A DNA stretch of 17,680 bases from an uncultured Xanthobacteraceae bacterium. GTDB taxonomy: Bacteria; Pseudomonadota; Alphaproteobacteria; Rhizobiales; Xanthobacteraceae. The number at the start of each line of letters is the position of its first letter. Position 1 is the first letter of the stretch. The translations under genes and the position numbers were made by a program. The notes under the pieces are model-generated. The model was not told the origin of the DNA. It saw nothing but the letters and a program-made list of their open reading frames with translations, and did not search any database. This document shows positions 1 to 6,814 of the stretch, piece by piece. The DNA lies in NCBI GenBank assembly GCA_955652925.1, contig CATPCO010000313.1, positions 1-17,680 of the forward strand. The letters are read 5' to 3'.

Positions 1-546
1 GGAATTGTGGAGATCAAGGTTGGCTCCGGCGGTGGCGCGCGCATTGCCAGTGGCAATGCCAAGCTGTTTGCCGAGGCACTGGCCGTGCAGCTTGACCTCA
101 CGGGGGTGTCAGTCGGCGAGATCATGGAGGCGCAGCGCGCCGTCGAGTGCCTCGCCACAGAGCTCGCCGCTCTCCATTCGACGCCGCAGGACCACGCACG
201 ATTGCGCCAGCTTATTGCCGGTGCAGAACGGAACATCGCGGACGTCACCGCTTTTACCCGCATGAGCCGCGAATTTCATCTTGCTGTTGCCGAAGCTTCG
301 CACAATCGCGTCCTCGTGGTTCAGCTCATTTCGCTCCAGCACGTGTCCTGGCCGGCGCAGAATCCGACGCTGACGGCCGAGGTGGCGCGACGTATTCTCG
401 ATGTTCACAGGGAGTTGGCCTCGCTCATCGAGATGCGCGATGGCGCGGCCGCTCGCCGCCTCATGGACGAGCACGTCAAGATGATCGGAGCGCGGCGCAT
501 TGCTGAGCAACACGATAAACGGCTTGCCGGCCCGGCCTGCTGCTGA
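1..546 (+). CDS. GntR-family transcriptional regulator, FCD domain (5' partial)
   Basis: This is the C-terminal part of a FadR-subfamily GntR repressor; the frame is open to the left edge of the window, so most of the DNA-binding winged helix lies outside. The first residues (GSGGGARI) look like the wing that ends the helix-turn-helix domain. The rest is an all-helical FCD ligand-binding domain, with the family hallmark SREFHLAVAEASHNRVL in the middle and a later DVHRELASLIEMRDG...DEH stretch. The three His residues in these motifs are typical metal or ligand contacts in FCD proteins. Such proteins usually sense a small carboxylate and repress a neighbouring catabolic or transport operon. The next gene starts 42 bases downstream on the same strand, so the two are probably co-transcribed. 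The effector cannot be inferred. Family confidence is high; the incompleteness is an edge effect. Confidence 0.9.
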   Translation, partial: GIVEIKVGSGGGARIASGNAKLFAEALAVQLDLTGVSVGEIMEAQRAVECLATELAALHSTPQDHARLRQLIAGAERNIADVTAFTRMSREFHLAVAEASHNRVLVVQLISLQHVSWPAQNPTLTAEVARRILDVHRELASLIEMRDGAAARRLMDEHVKMIGARRIAEQHDKRLAGPACC

Positions 547-588
547 AGGCACCCACAGGAACAACAAAGAGGAAAGAGGAGAGACAAA

Positions 589-1467
589 ATGGCCAAGGAC
601 AAATTCATCATCGAGCCGCACTTCCGCCTGCAGGAATGGGTGGCCGAGGAGAAGGGCTATTTCAGAGAGGAAGGCCTCGACTACGTTTTCCAGGAATTGA
701 TCAAGTCAACCGATGGCACCCACCATTATAAGGGTGACCGGGTCGGAGCCATGCAATCCTTCGAGCGCGGCCGCACCTCCGACGTGAGCTGCGCCTGCCA
801 CTGGACTGTCGGAGTCGCGGCATCAAAGGGCAACGGCCGGCTCTACGCGGATGTTTACTCGGTGGCGCCTTCCAGCGTGTTTGTTCCCGCCGCCTCGCCG
901 ATCAAGACGCCTGACGATCTGGCCGGCGTTCCCATTGCGGTGGGCTACCAGTCCGGCAGCCACTATTCGACCATTCAGGCGCTCGAGCAATACATGCCGG
1001 CGGACAAGATCAATCTGACGTTCGCGGATGGAATGCTGTTCCACCGGCTCGATCAGCTCATTGACGGCAACGCGCAGGCTTCCGCCCTCTTCAGCGGACC
1101 CTATTACTTCGCCGAGCAGCTCGGTTTCCGCAAAGTCATCGATACCACCTTCATGATCGCAACCATGGTGACCGGCAATCCCGATCCATCGGATCTGCGC
1201 AAGTTCTTCCGCGCGCTTCGCCGCGCCCAGCGCGATATCGATCTGCGGCCCGATCTCTATACGCACTACTACAAGAAGGAATTTCCCGAGCGCTATCATG
1301 CCAAGATGGATACGCGGCGCTGGGGCCCGGGCGAGCGTCTTGTGTTCGAGACCTATAGCAAGGAAGTTTACGAGGAGACCTTCCGGTGGATTGCCGAGCA
1401 CCGTATTTTCGCCGACAGCGGAATGGGATCCGGCAGATATGAAGACGCCGTGATCAGTACCGCCTAG
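589..1467 (+). CDS. NMT1/THI5-like substrate-binding-fold protein without signal peptide
   Basis: A 292-aa protein that resembles NMT1/SsuA-type (NitT/TauT) substrate-binding proteins. The N-terminal EWVAEEKGYFREEGLDY is the usual first element of that fold (a binding protein 'becoming' a ligand site after a short strand), followed by IKTPDDLAGVPIAVGYQSG, which corresponds to the 'dlkGKkvav..gs' loop. The start is well supported by a GGAAAGAGGAGAG ribosome-binding stretch just before ATG 589. The protein begins MAKDKFIIEPHF and has no hydrophobic signal segment, unlike normal periplasmic binding proteins. No permease or ATPase gene lies next to it. It could be a cytoplasmic sensor or an enzyme using this fold (as in THI5-type proteins), or an export signal may be missing. 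It probably forms an operon with the FCD regulator 42 bases upstream. The fold call is fairly secure; the function is unknown. Confidence 0.72.
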   Translation: MAKDKFIIEPHFRLQEWVAEEKGYFREEGLDYVFQELIKSTDGTHHYKGDRVGAMQSFERGRTSDVSCACHWTVGVAASKGNGRLYADVYSVAPSSVFVPAASPIKTPDDLAGVPIAVGYQSGSHYSTIQALEQYMPADKINLTFADGMLFHRLDQLIDGNAQASALFSGPYYFAEQLGFRKVIDTTFMIATMVTGNPDPSDLRKFFRALRRAQRDIDLRPDLYTHYYKKEFPERYHAKMDTRRWGPGERLVFETYSKEVYEETFRWIAEHRIFADSGMGSGRYEDAVISTA

Positions 1468-1500
1468 CTAGCACGACCATCGCCCGCAGGCTTGACCATC

Positions 1501-1541
1501 GCAAGTCGAGTTTATTCGACTTGCGCACCCGAGTTCGGGTG
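1501..1541 (+). terminator. Tandem hairpins, possible transcription terminator
   Basis: Two hairpins sit 33 bases after the stop codon of the substrate-binding-fold gene. The first is GCAAGTCGA (1501-1509), a 6-base loop and TCGACTTGC (1516-1524), a perfect 9-bp stem. The second is CACCCGA (1526-1532) and TCGGGTG (1535-1541). No clear T-run follows, so this is not a textbook intrinsic terminator; it could also protect the mRNA 3' end or be a regulatory palindrome. Confidence 0.45.
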
Positions 1542-1598
1542 GCCCATCTCTTCGAACAAGCCGGATCGCTTGGTCAGCGCCCGGTAATGGCAGGCTCT

Positions 1599-1796
1599 TC
1601 AATACGAACGAGCGGCCAAGGCGGCATTGGTCGAATAGACCGGCCGCTTGCCTCCGTTTTCCGCCCGTTCGGCAAGTCTCACCCAGCGCTCCTGGAGCGT
1701 GCGGCAGTTCGCGGCAACTTCCGGCGAGCTCGCGATTCTGGCGCGCCGCGCGCAATCGGCGGCTTGCTCCCGGCAGTACTTTGAATACGATGACAT
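1599..1796 (-). CDS. Small conserved Rhizobiales protein (65 aa)
   Basis: A 65-aa hydrophilic, Arg/Ala-rich protein. Its pattern YCREQAADCARRAR..SSPEVAANCRTL..RW.RLAE is one I recognise as recurring in small hypothetical proteins of Bradyrhizobium-like genomes, which is why I accept this ORF. The protein is predicted to be helical, with three Cys residues in the first half, and it has no signal peptide or membrane segment. I chose ATG 1796; a GTG one codon upstream (1799) is also possible. The gene is divergent from the gene at 1945 and faces the double hairpin after the substrate-binding-fold gene. No function is known to me. Confidence 0.65.
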   Translation of the reverse strand: MSSYSKYCREQAADCARRARIASSPEVAANCRTLQERWVRLAERAENGGKRPVYSTNAALAARSY

Positions 1797-1914
1797 CACG
1801 CCGTCTCAACGCTACTAACAGGGCAACTGTATTGCGGCTGCGCGGCAAGACTCAAGCCGAAGCAGTAAGCTTAAACTGGATTGGGCGCCGCCTGTTGCAA
1901 TGTGGCCACAGGGT

Positions 1915-1926
1915 GGTCGCGCGACC
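1915..1926. promoter_or_regulatory. 12-bp perfect palindrome GGTCGCGCGACC
   Basis: GGTCGCGCGACC reads the same on both strands. It lies 19 bases before the start codon of the 77-aa gene, in the gap between it and the divergent 65-aa gene. It could be an operator for either gene. In GC-rich DNA such palindromes also arise by chance. Confidence 0.3.
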
Positions 1927-1944
1927 CCCTAATGATGCGTAACG

Positions 1945-2178
1945 ATGACGACTTTTCATGACGCGGCATATACGATGGCGGCAGTTACCGCCACGATTGC
2001 GCTTTATCGCACGCTGATAAAAAAGGGACTGTTGACGCGGGAGGAAGCCGCGCGGGTGCTTCTGGATGAGGCGGTCGCCCGCGCGATTCAAGCCGAAGGG
2101 CAAGGCACCGGTAGAACCGATGCCGAAGTCAATCTGCAATCGGCGGAAATCCTCAAATTCATCGCCGAGAAGCTCTGA
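1945..2178 (+). CDS. Small hypothetical protein (77 aa)
   Basis: A 77-aa protein that I do not recognise. The composition looks coding: a helical, Ala-rich N-terminal half (AAYTMAAVTATIALYRTLI), then KKGLLTREEAARVLLDEAV, which is a convincing amphipathic helix with charged and hydrophobic positions in register, and a C-terminal helix ending KFIAEKL. There is no strong ribosome-binding site before ATG 1945, so an internal start such as the Met at codon 10 is possible. It ends 8 bases before the next gene on the same strand, which suggests a two-gene unit. A 12-bp palindrome (1915-1926) lies just upstream. It is probably cytoplasmic. Confidence 0.55.
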   Translation: MTTFHDAAYTMAAVTATIALYRTLIKKGLLTREEAARVLLDEAVARAIQAEGQGTGRTDAEVNLQSAEILKFIAEKL

Positions 2179-2186
2179 AGCCGCCC

Positions 2187-2657
2187 ATGCAGAAAGCGGA
2201 TGTCGTTCCGTCCCCGCCCACCTATGCCGAGATCGGGACTGCCGTGCGCATCCTCGATGGCGAGCCGGTCCAACAGGTGCGCCATCTCATGAACACGCTG
2301 TTCCATCACGCCGGCGCGGCCGAGCCCTGCCATGACTGGTCGGATCCGGATCGCTGGATCGACGAGCGCCTCACCGGCGAGCTTCGCACACTCGCCTCGA
2401 AGGTCTGGAACGCCAGCGGCAAGACGATCAACCCGCGCTTTCTCTATGATCACAGCACGTTCATCAGCCGCCTGCGGCTATTGGAGCCGGTCGGGGGGAT
2501 CTATCGGCTGGGGGAACGGGGCCGCCGGTTTCTCGCTGGCGACGATGCAATTCTGCGCGAGTTTGTGGCGCTGCGCTCGACCAAGCGCGGCCGTGCACGG
2601 CAAAGCTCGCAGCCCGCGTCAGCAAAGAAATCGAAGGGCAGCCCGGCAGACGGATAG
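2187..2657 (+). CDS. Hypothetical protein with winged-helix-like segment (156 aa)
   Basis: A 156-aa protein that I cannot name. The N-terminal two thirds is well-structured sequence (PPTYAEIGTAVRILDGEPVQQVRHLMNTLF). Around residues 92-118 is HSTFISRLRLLEPVGGIYRLGERGRRFL, which has the look of the recognition helix and wing of a winged-helix domain, as in the N-terminal domain of Mrr-type proteins ('gvYritekGr.ll'). The last 25 residues are basic and disordered (RSTKRGRARQ...AKKSKG), as expected of a nucleic-acid contact tail. It follows the 77-aa gene by 8 bases, so the two are probably co-transcribed. A DNA-binding role is an inference from the wing-like motif and the basic tail only. Confidence 0.6.
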   Translation: MQKADVVPSPPTYAEIGTAVRILDGEPVQQVRHLMNTLFHHAGAAEPCHDWSDPDRWIDERLTGELRTLASKVWNASGKTINPRFLYDHSTFISRLRLLEPVGGIYRLGERGRRFLAGDDAILREFVALRSTKRGRARQSSQPASAKKSKGSPADG

Positions 2658-2752
2658 TGCTAAATGCGTGGAGCCGCCTTGCAGATCAATCCCGACTTTA
2701 CGATGGCGCAAGATCTCGCGCTTTGTCGCGCGACACCGGAAGACCTTGAGCT

Positions 2753-3826
2753 ATGAGAGCAGAGACCGTCGAGCATCTTAGAGCCCCGATCAGCGGCGCA
2801 CGCCTAACCCTGCAACCGATCGAGATTGCAGGAGACGAGGTCATCTGCGGCCGTCTCATCGAGATGGGCACCGGCGCCTGGTACCGCATCGAGGAAGGCA
2901 TTGCGGATCTCGCGCCGCACGGGTTCCGCAACATCGATCGCCACGACGCGTTCTGCCGCAGGCACGGTTTCGAACAGGGACCCGTGCCAGCGGGGAATGC
3001 GGTGCCCGACGAGAATGCCGCAATGCAGATCAAGTTCTTCTCCGAGCATCGCGATGCGTACGAGATCGAGGTCGTCGCAAGCCCGTTCTTCGGTGTGCTC
3101 GACCGCGTCACGCTGGGGCGCTGGGCGAGTCGCGCGATCGGCAAGGACATGCTGGTTGCCGAGGTTGGCTGCGGCACCGGGCGACAGACGCTCCCGCTGC
3201 TGCGGAGCGGGGCAAGCCTTGTCTGCGTCGATCTCTCGGAGGACATGCTGCGGCTTGCGCGGCGGAAGGCGCTCGCCGAGCAACCGGCCGGATGGGCGGA
3301 TTTCGTGGTCGGCACAGCCGAGAATCTCCCGCTTGCCGACGGCCGCTTCGACGTGGCCGTGATTTTCGGGAGCCTGCACCATTTTTCCGATCCTCCCGCC
3401 GCGTTGCGCAAGGTCGCAGGCATCATGAAAGCGGGCGGTCGTTTCTACATCCTGGAGAACCACAAAAGCCCCGCGCGCTTCATCTTCGACTGGATGATGC
3501 GGCGCTGGATGCTGTGGATGGAGGAACCAAACGAGGCGCCCACTGCCGCCCAGTTTCTGGACTGGCTCGGGGCAGGCGGCCTCGAGGCACGCGTGCGCTA
3601 CTCGACGTATTTGCCGCCGCACCTGTTCTACCTGGTCAAGGGACGCGCGGCCGATCGCCTGCTGGTCGCCACCGACGCCCTGTTCAACGCCGTGCCCGTC
3701 CTTCGCCGTCTCGGCGGGGTGATCATCGCCGAGGGGGTGAAGCGAGGGTTAGGGCGCAGTGGAGAGGGCGAACACGCTCGAACTCGACGTGCTTTCCGAC
3801 TCTGCTCGCCCGCGCCGACGAGGTGA
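2753..3826 (+). CDS. Class I SAM-dependent methyltransferase with Trm112-like N-terminal region; tail derived from downstream debris
   Basis: A 357-aa predicted methyltransferase. Residues 5-55 resemble a Trm112-like zinc-ribbon domain (layout LRAP...L.L.....V.CG.L.....WYRI.EGIADL), but the usual Cys pairs are absent (LRAPISGARL rather than LRCPxCxxxL). Residues 135-240 are a class I Rossmann methyltransferase of the UbiE/Methyltransf_11 type: motif I VAEVGCGTGRQ at 135-145, the acidic end of strand 2 at CVDLSEDML (158-166), then GTAENLPLADGRFDVA and SLHHFSDPPAALRKV. Residues 240-330 (FIFDWMMRRWMLWMEE...) are a C-terminal substrate-side region, possibly membrane-associated. The substrate is unknown. 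The last ~20 residues are read through a remnant of an unrelated ABC substrate-binding gene in the wrong frame, so the original stop codon has probably been lost. Confidence 0.82.
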   Translation: MRAETVEHLRAPISGARLTLQPIEIAGDEVICGRLIEMGTGAWYRIEEGIADLAPHGFRNIDRHDAFCRRHGFEQGPVPAGNAVPDENAAMQIKFFSEHRDAYEIEVVASPFFGVLDRVTLGRWASRAIGKDMLVAEVGCGTGRQTLPLLRSGASLVCVDLSEDMLRLARRKALAEQPAGWADFVVGTAENLPLADGRFDVAVIFGSLHHFSDPPAALRKVAGIMKAGGRFYILENHKSPARFIFDWMMRRWMLWMEEPNEAPTAAQFLDWLGAGGLEARVRYSTYLPPHLFYLVKGRAADRLLVATDALFNAVPVLRRLGGVIIAEGVKRGLGRSGEGEHARTRRAFRLCSPAPTR

Positions 3827-3834
3827 TCGAATAG
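3765..3834 (+). pseudogene. C-terminal remnant of an ABC_sub_bind (PF04392-like) gene
   Basis: Bases 3781-3834 translate in one frame to ...FPTLLARADEVIE followed by TAG. That is the characteristic C-terminus of the ABC_sub_bind-type substrate-binding proteins that are very numerous in Bradyrhizobium-like genomes ('LGL.VPPTLLARADEVIE-stop'). The bases just before encode ANTLELDV in another frame, corresponding to the preceding 'AKTLGLDV' of the family, so the remnant carries about a +1 frameshift near 3790. Only about the last 20 codons remain. It overlaps the 3' end of the methyltransferase reading frame. The family match is from memory of the consensus, not from a search. Confidence 0.7.
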
Positions 3835-3851
3835 GACTGCCGTTCGCTGCA

Positions 3852-4066
3852 TCTGCTATGGAATACGGCGTGAGCGGGAAATATCTGGAACTGCTCAAAG
3901 AGATCGCGCCGCGCGTGTCGCGAGCGGCGGTCCTACGCGATCCTACCATCGCCGCCCTGATTGGCATGTTTGCCGCTGTGCAAGGCGTCGTAACAGACGT
4001 CAACGTCCCGCACGGATCGCGGGTCATCGCGCGAGCGTCCGCAAGGCCGATTGACGTGGAAAAATG
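3852..4066 (+). pseudogene. Internal remnant of an ABC_sub_bind (PF04392-like) gene
   Basis: The frame from 3858 encodes MEYGVSGKYLELLKEIAP, RVSRAAVLRDPTIAALIG and MFAAVQG. These are a close match to the mid-protein segment of ABC_sub_bind proteins ('..GKWLELLKEIAPRVTRVAVLRDPAIAAGIGQFAAIQ'). In an intact protein this part lies well over 100 residues before the 'LLARADEVIE' C-terminus; here it comes 24 bases after such a C-terminus. The weaker tail VNVPHGSRVIARA may correspond to 'VNVRDAGEIERAV'; beyond about 4066 nothing is recognisable. The N-terminal third with the signal peptide is missing, so this is not a functional gene. An ORF 3759-4115 (118 aa) spans it but has no credible start. Confidence 0.7.
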
Positions 4067-4111
4067 GGCATCCGCCTTCAGCCTCTTGAGACGGAGCACA
4101 CAATCTGTCGA

Positions 4112-5398
4112 ATGAAGGATCTGGCGTCAGCAGTCGGTCTTATCCGGGGACAGCACGATGGATACATCTACTCCGTGTTCGATTCCGGGTGTCGGCCGCC
4201 CCTCAACGAGCTCATGACGTTGACGAACGAGGCGTGGGTGGCTACGCCGTGCGAACCGCGCAATCTTCAAATATGACAAAGAGTATCTCCAGTGGTTGAT
4301 GCCGGAAGGTCATTTCTTCTGCACGTGGGCGAGGTCGGCAGACGGCGAGGCTGCCGGCTGCCTCGTACACGTCGAGCGGGATTTTTTCTGCCAGGGCCGG
4401 TGGTTCAAGGCGTATTACGGGACACTTCTTTCGGTGTCGCCGCGCCATCGAGGCCGGGGGATTGGCGAACGACTGATCCACTTTGCGTTGGACTGGGCGT
4501 TCGAGGCACGAGGAGCAGAGCTCGAAGTAGGAATGTTCGACCTCGGGCAAGCCGGGCGGCCAGTGCATGTGAAGTCCGTGCGTTCATATGGCCGCGGCTT
4601 CGACATCGTTGAGACAGGGCCGATCACGGTGTGGGTGACTACTGCGAACCTGGCAAAAGGTGTCCGGTACGAGCCTCTCCAGGGGATCACGCGCGTTGCG
4701 GCCTGGCCGGGAGTCAGTCGCCTGTTTGAGTTCCACGCTTCATCAAGCGATTTGGCCGTGACGCCGGTGCCGCCGATGCCGCCCGATCACAACCGATTGG
4801 CGAACGCCTGCACGATGGGCTTTGGCTGGACCGGCAGCGTGCCTGTCATGTACGCGGGAAATGGTCCATCCGGCGGCACATTCGGGTTTGCATTCGGCGC
4901 GAACGAGCGCTGCGCGATCGCCCATCACGTCGTCACGCTCATCAAGCGTGGCGAACCGGATGGAAAGGTGGGCGTGATTCAGTTCATCGATCGTGGCACT
5001 GCCACCGTTGCCAGCAACGTTCGGCCGATCCGCTACGTCACGGCGCGGCTCCTGACCGCAGGGTGTTTCGCCGTGCTCATACTGGATACCGGCGTGCTTC
5101 CGCGTCGGGCGCTTCTGCGTGCACGATACGTCCCCACACCCCGGAAGGTGTCTTTCGACATTAGCGGTCAGCGCGAGCGGCTCGAATCGTTGGGCTCTCT
5201 TTCGACCCCTTACTTCATCGATATGTACTGACGATATGGAAAGACCCGCGGCACTACCCGTCGGGCGTCTCCGCCGCGATCGATGACGTGAGGCCATTCA
5301 TTCCCCGCTTCGCGTATCTCCATGAAGCAATTCACCGCGGCATCGTTTCCGCCGGCTCCGCCAGCCGCAGCCCAATCAGCCGTTCCAGCGTGGCGTGA
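4112..5398 (+). pseudogene. GNAT-like acetyltransferase gene broken by three apparent 1-base deletions
   Basis: The largest intact piece is an ORF at 4296-5231 (TTG start, 311 aa). It contains GNAT motif A, LLSVSPRHRGRGIGERLIHF (the R-x-x-G-x-G acetyl-CoA loop), followed by a long C-terminal region I do not recognise. Coding-like sequence continues outside it in other frames. From ATG 4112, ...LNELMTLTNEAW reads to 4237, then GGYAVRTAQ in the -1 frame, then IFKYDKEYLQWLMPEGHFF in a further -1 frame that joins the ORF. At the far end ...PYFIDMY-stop can be continued as LTIWKDPRHYPSGVSAA and more in another frame, to a stop at 5396-5398. Each junction is explained by losing one base from a short run (GGGG to GGG near 4236, AAA to AA near 4262, CC to C near 5228). 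It is probably a recent pseudogene; the 311-aa core might still be made. Confidence 0.65.
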
Positions 5399-6066
5399 TC
5401 GCTGCGCAGCTCGCAGGCGCTCGCGCGATGGACGATGCTGCCCCGCTCCAGCACAATGGCGTCGCGCGCGAGTGACAGGGCAATCTCGGTGTGCTGCTCG
5501 ACCAGAATGAACGCGGTGCCTTGATCCGCGGTCATGCGGGCAATAGCCGCGGTCAACTCGTCGACAATGATCGGGGCAAGCCCTTCGAGCGGCTCGTCGA
5601 GCAGCAGCAGCGCGGGATTGGTCATGAGCGCTCGTGCGATCGCCAGCATCTGCTGCTCGCCGCCGGAGAGGTGATTGCCGGCGCTTCCGCGCCGCTCCGC
5701 AAGACGCGGGAAAAGATCATATACCGCGCGCAAGTGCCAGCGGCCCGGCCGCGCCGCAACCGTAAGGTTTTCCTCAACCGTCAGAGACGCAAAGATCTCG
5801 CGCTCCTGTGCCACCCATCCGATGCCCTCGCGCGCGCGGCGATGGGGCGCAAGGCGCATGAGATCGCGTCCACGCCATTTGATGCTGCCACGGCTCACGG
5901 ATGTATAGCCCATGATGGTGAGGAGAAGCGTCGTCTTGCCGACACCGTTCCTGCCCAGCACCGCGAGGCTTGCGCCATCGGCAAGCTCGAAGGAGATGCC
6001 GTCGAGCACCACGGCGTCGCCATAGCCTGCCCGCACGCCGGCAAGCGCAAGCAGCGGCTCAGGCAT
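5332..6066 (-). CDS. livF: Branched-chain amino acid-type ABC transporter ATP-binding protein LivF
   Basis: A 244-aa ATPase of the HAAT (LIV-I) ABC importer family. It binds and hydrolyses ATP on the cytoplasmic face to drive import. Visible motifs: Walker A GRNGVGKTT (38-46), Q-loop VAQEREIFASLTVEENL, signature LSGGEQ (133-138), Walker B LLLLDEP (153-159) and the H-loop region ILVEQH. The 'ReiFasLTVeENL' and 'DEPleGLAP' segments are typical of LivF rather than LivG. I start it at ATG 6066, giving MPEPLLALAG and an 8-base overlap (ATGCCTGA) with the livG stop; a longer frame to 6114 has no homology-like N-terminus. It is the last gene of the operon and converges on the GNAT pseudogene, whose reconstructed end overlaps its 3' end. 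Confidence 0.95.
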   Translation of the reverse strand: MPEPLLALAGVRAGYGDAVVLDGISFELADGASLAVLGRNGVGKTTLLLTIMGYTSVSRGSIKWRGRDLMRLAPHRRAREGIGWVAQEREIFASLTVEENLTVAARPGRWHLRAVYDLFPRLAERRGSAGNHLSGGEQQMLAIARALMTNPALLLLDEPLEGLAPIIVDELTAAIARMTADQGTAFILVEQHTEIALSLARDAIVLERGSIVHRASACELRSDHATLERLIGLRLAEPAETMPR

Positions 6067-6814
6067 GGCGCCTGGCACCGAGATAGACCTCGCGCACGCG
6101 TTTGTCGGCGGCAATTTCTTGCGGCGTCCCCTGCAAGAGAATTCGCCCCCCCACCATCACGATAATGCGCCGCGCGAAGCGAAATACGACATTCATGTCG
6201 TGTTCGATGAACAGCACCGTGATCGTCTCCGAAAGCCTCGCGATGACCGAAAACAGCTCGGCGCTCTCGGCCTGGGGGACGCCGGCTGCGGGCTCATCGA
6301 GCAGGAGCACTTTCGGATTGGTGGCGAGCGCGAGCGCGATCTCCAGGAGGCGCTGCTGGCCATAGGCAAGCTCATGGGTCTGCCGATAGCAGTTTGACCC
6401 AAGTTGCAGCGACAGCAGGATTGCGTATGCCTCCTCGATTGCTTCACCGTACGACGGCAGCTTGCGCCACCACTGACCTGCGCAACCGAGGCGTTCACAT
6501 ACCGCGAGCGTCACCGCCTCAAGCGCGTTGAGGTGGGGAAAGAGCGTATTGATCTGAAACGTCCGCACCAGACCGCGCCGCACGCGCTGCGCGGGAGGAA
6601 GCGACGTGATCTCATCCGGCCCGAGAAAGATTTGCCCTCGGTCGGGCTTGAGCATCCCCGTCATCAGGTTGATGAGCGTCGTCTTTCCCGCGCCGTTCGG
6701 GCCGATCAGCGCGTAGCGCTCGCCGCGCGGAAGCTCAAAGGCGATGTCTTTGGCGACCACGAGGGAGCCGAAACTCTTGTCCAGTCCGCGCGTGGAAAGT
6801 GCCGGCGTGCTCAC
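6059..6814 (-). CDS. livG: Branched-chain amino acid-type ABC transporter ATP-binding protein LivG
   Basis: A 251-aa ATPase, the partner of LivF in the heterodimeric nucleotide-binding unit. Walker A is GPNGAGKTT (38-46), followed by TFQINTLFPHLNALEAV as the LivG-type Q-loop region. The signature is LAYGQQR (149-155), the LivG-subfamily variant of LSGGQ. Walker B is VLLLDEP (169-175), then AAGVPQAE, typical of LivG, and the H-loop is LFIEHDMNVVF. The C-terminus IAADKRVREVYLG is a standard BCA_ABC_TP_C ending. The start is a GTG at 6814 that overlaps the livM stop (GTGA), indicating translational coupling. It overlaps livF by 8 bases. The assignment is very secure; the transported ligand is not set by this subunit. 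Confidence 0.96.
   Translation of the reverse strand: MSTPALSTRGLDKSFGSLVVAKDIAFELPRGERYALIGPNGAGKTTLINLMTGMLKPDRGQIFLGPDEITSLPPAQRVRRGLVRTFQINTLFPHLNALEAVTLAVCERLGCAGQWWRKLPSYGEAIEEAYAILLSLQLGSNCYRQTHELAYGQQRLLEIALALATNPKVLLLDEPAAGVPQAESAELFSVIARLSETITVLFIEHDMNVVFRFARRIIVMVGGRILLQGTPQEIAADKRVREVYLGARRHA

Noticed and set aside
2804..3622. 272-aa minus-strand open frame opposite the methyltransferase
   Set aside because: The plus strand has clear methyltransferase motifs; this frame has none.
4064..4276. 70-aa ORF as an independent gene
   Set aside because: From codon 17 it reads as the N-terminus of the frameshifted GNAT-like gene (LTNEAW then frame switch), so it is part of the pseudogene.
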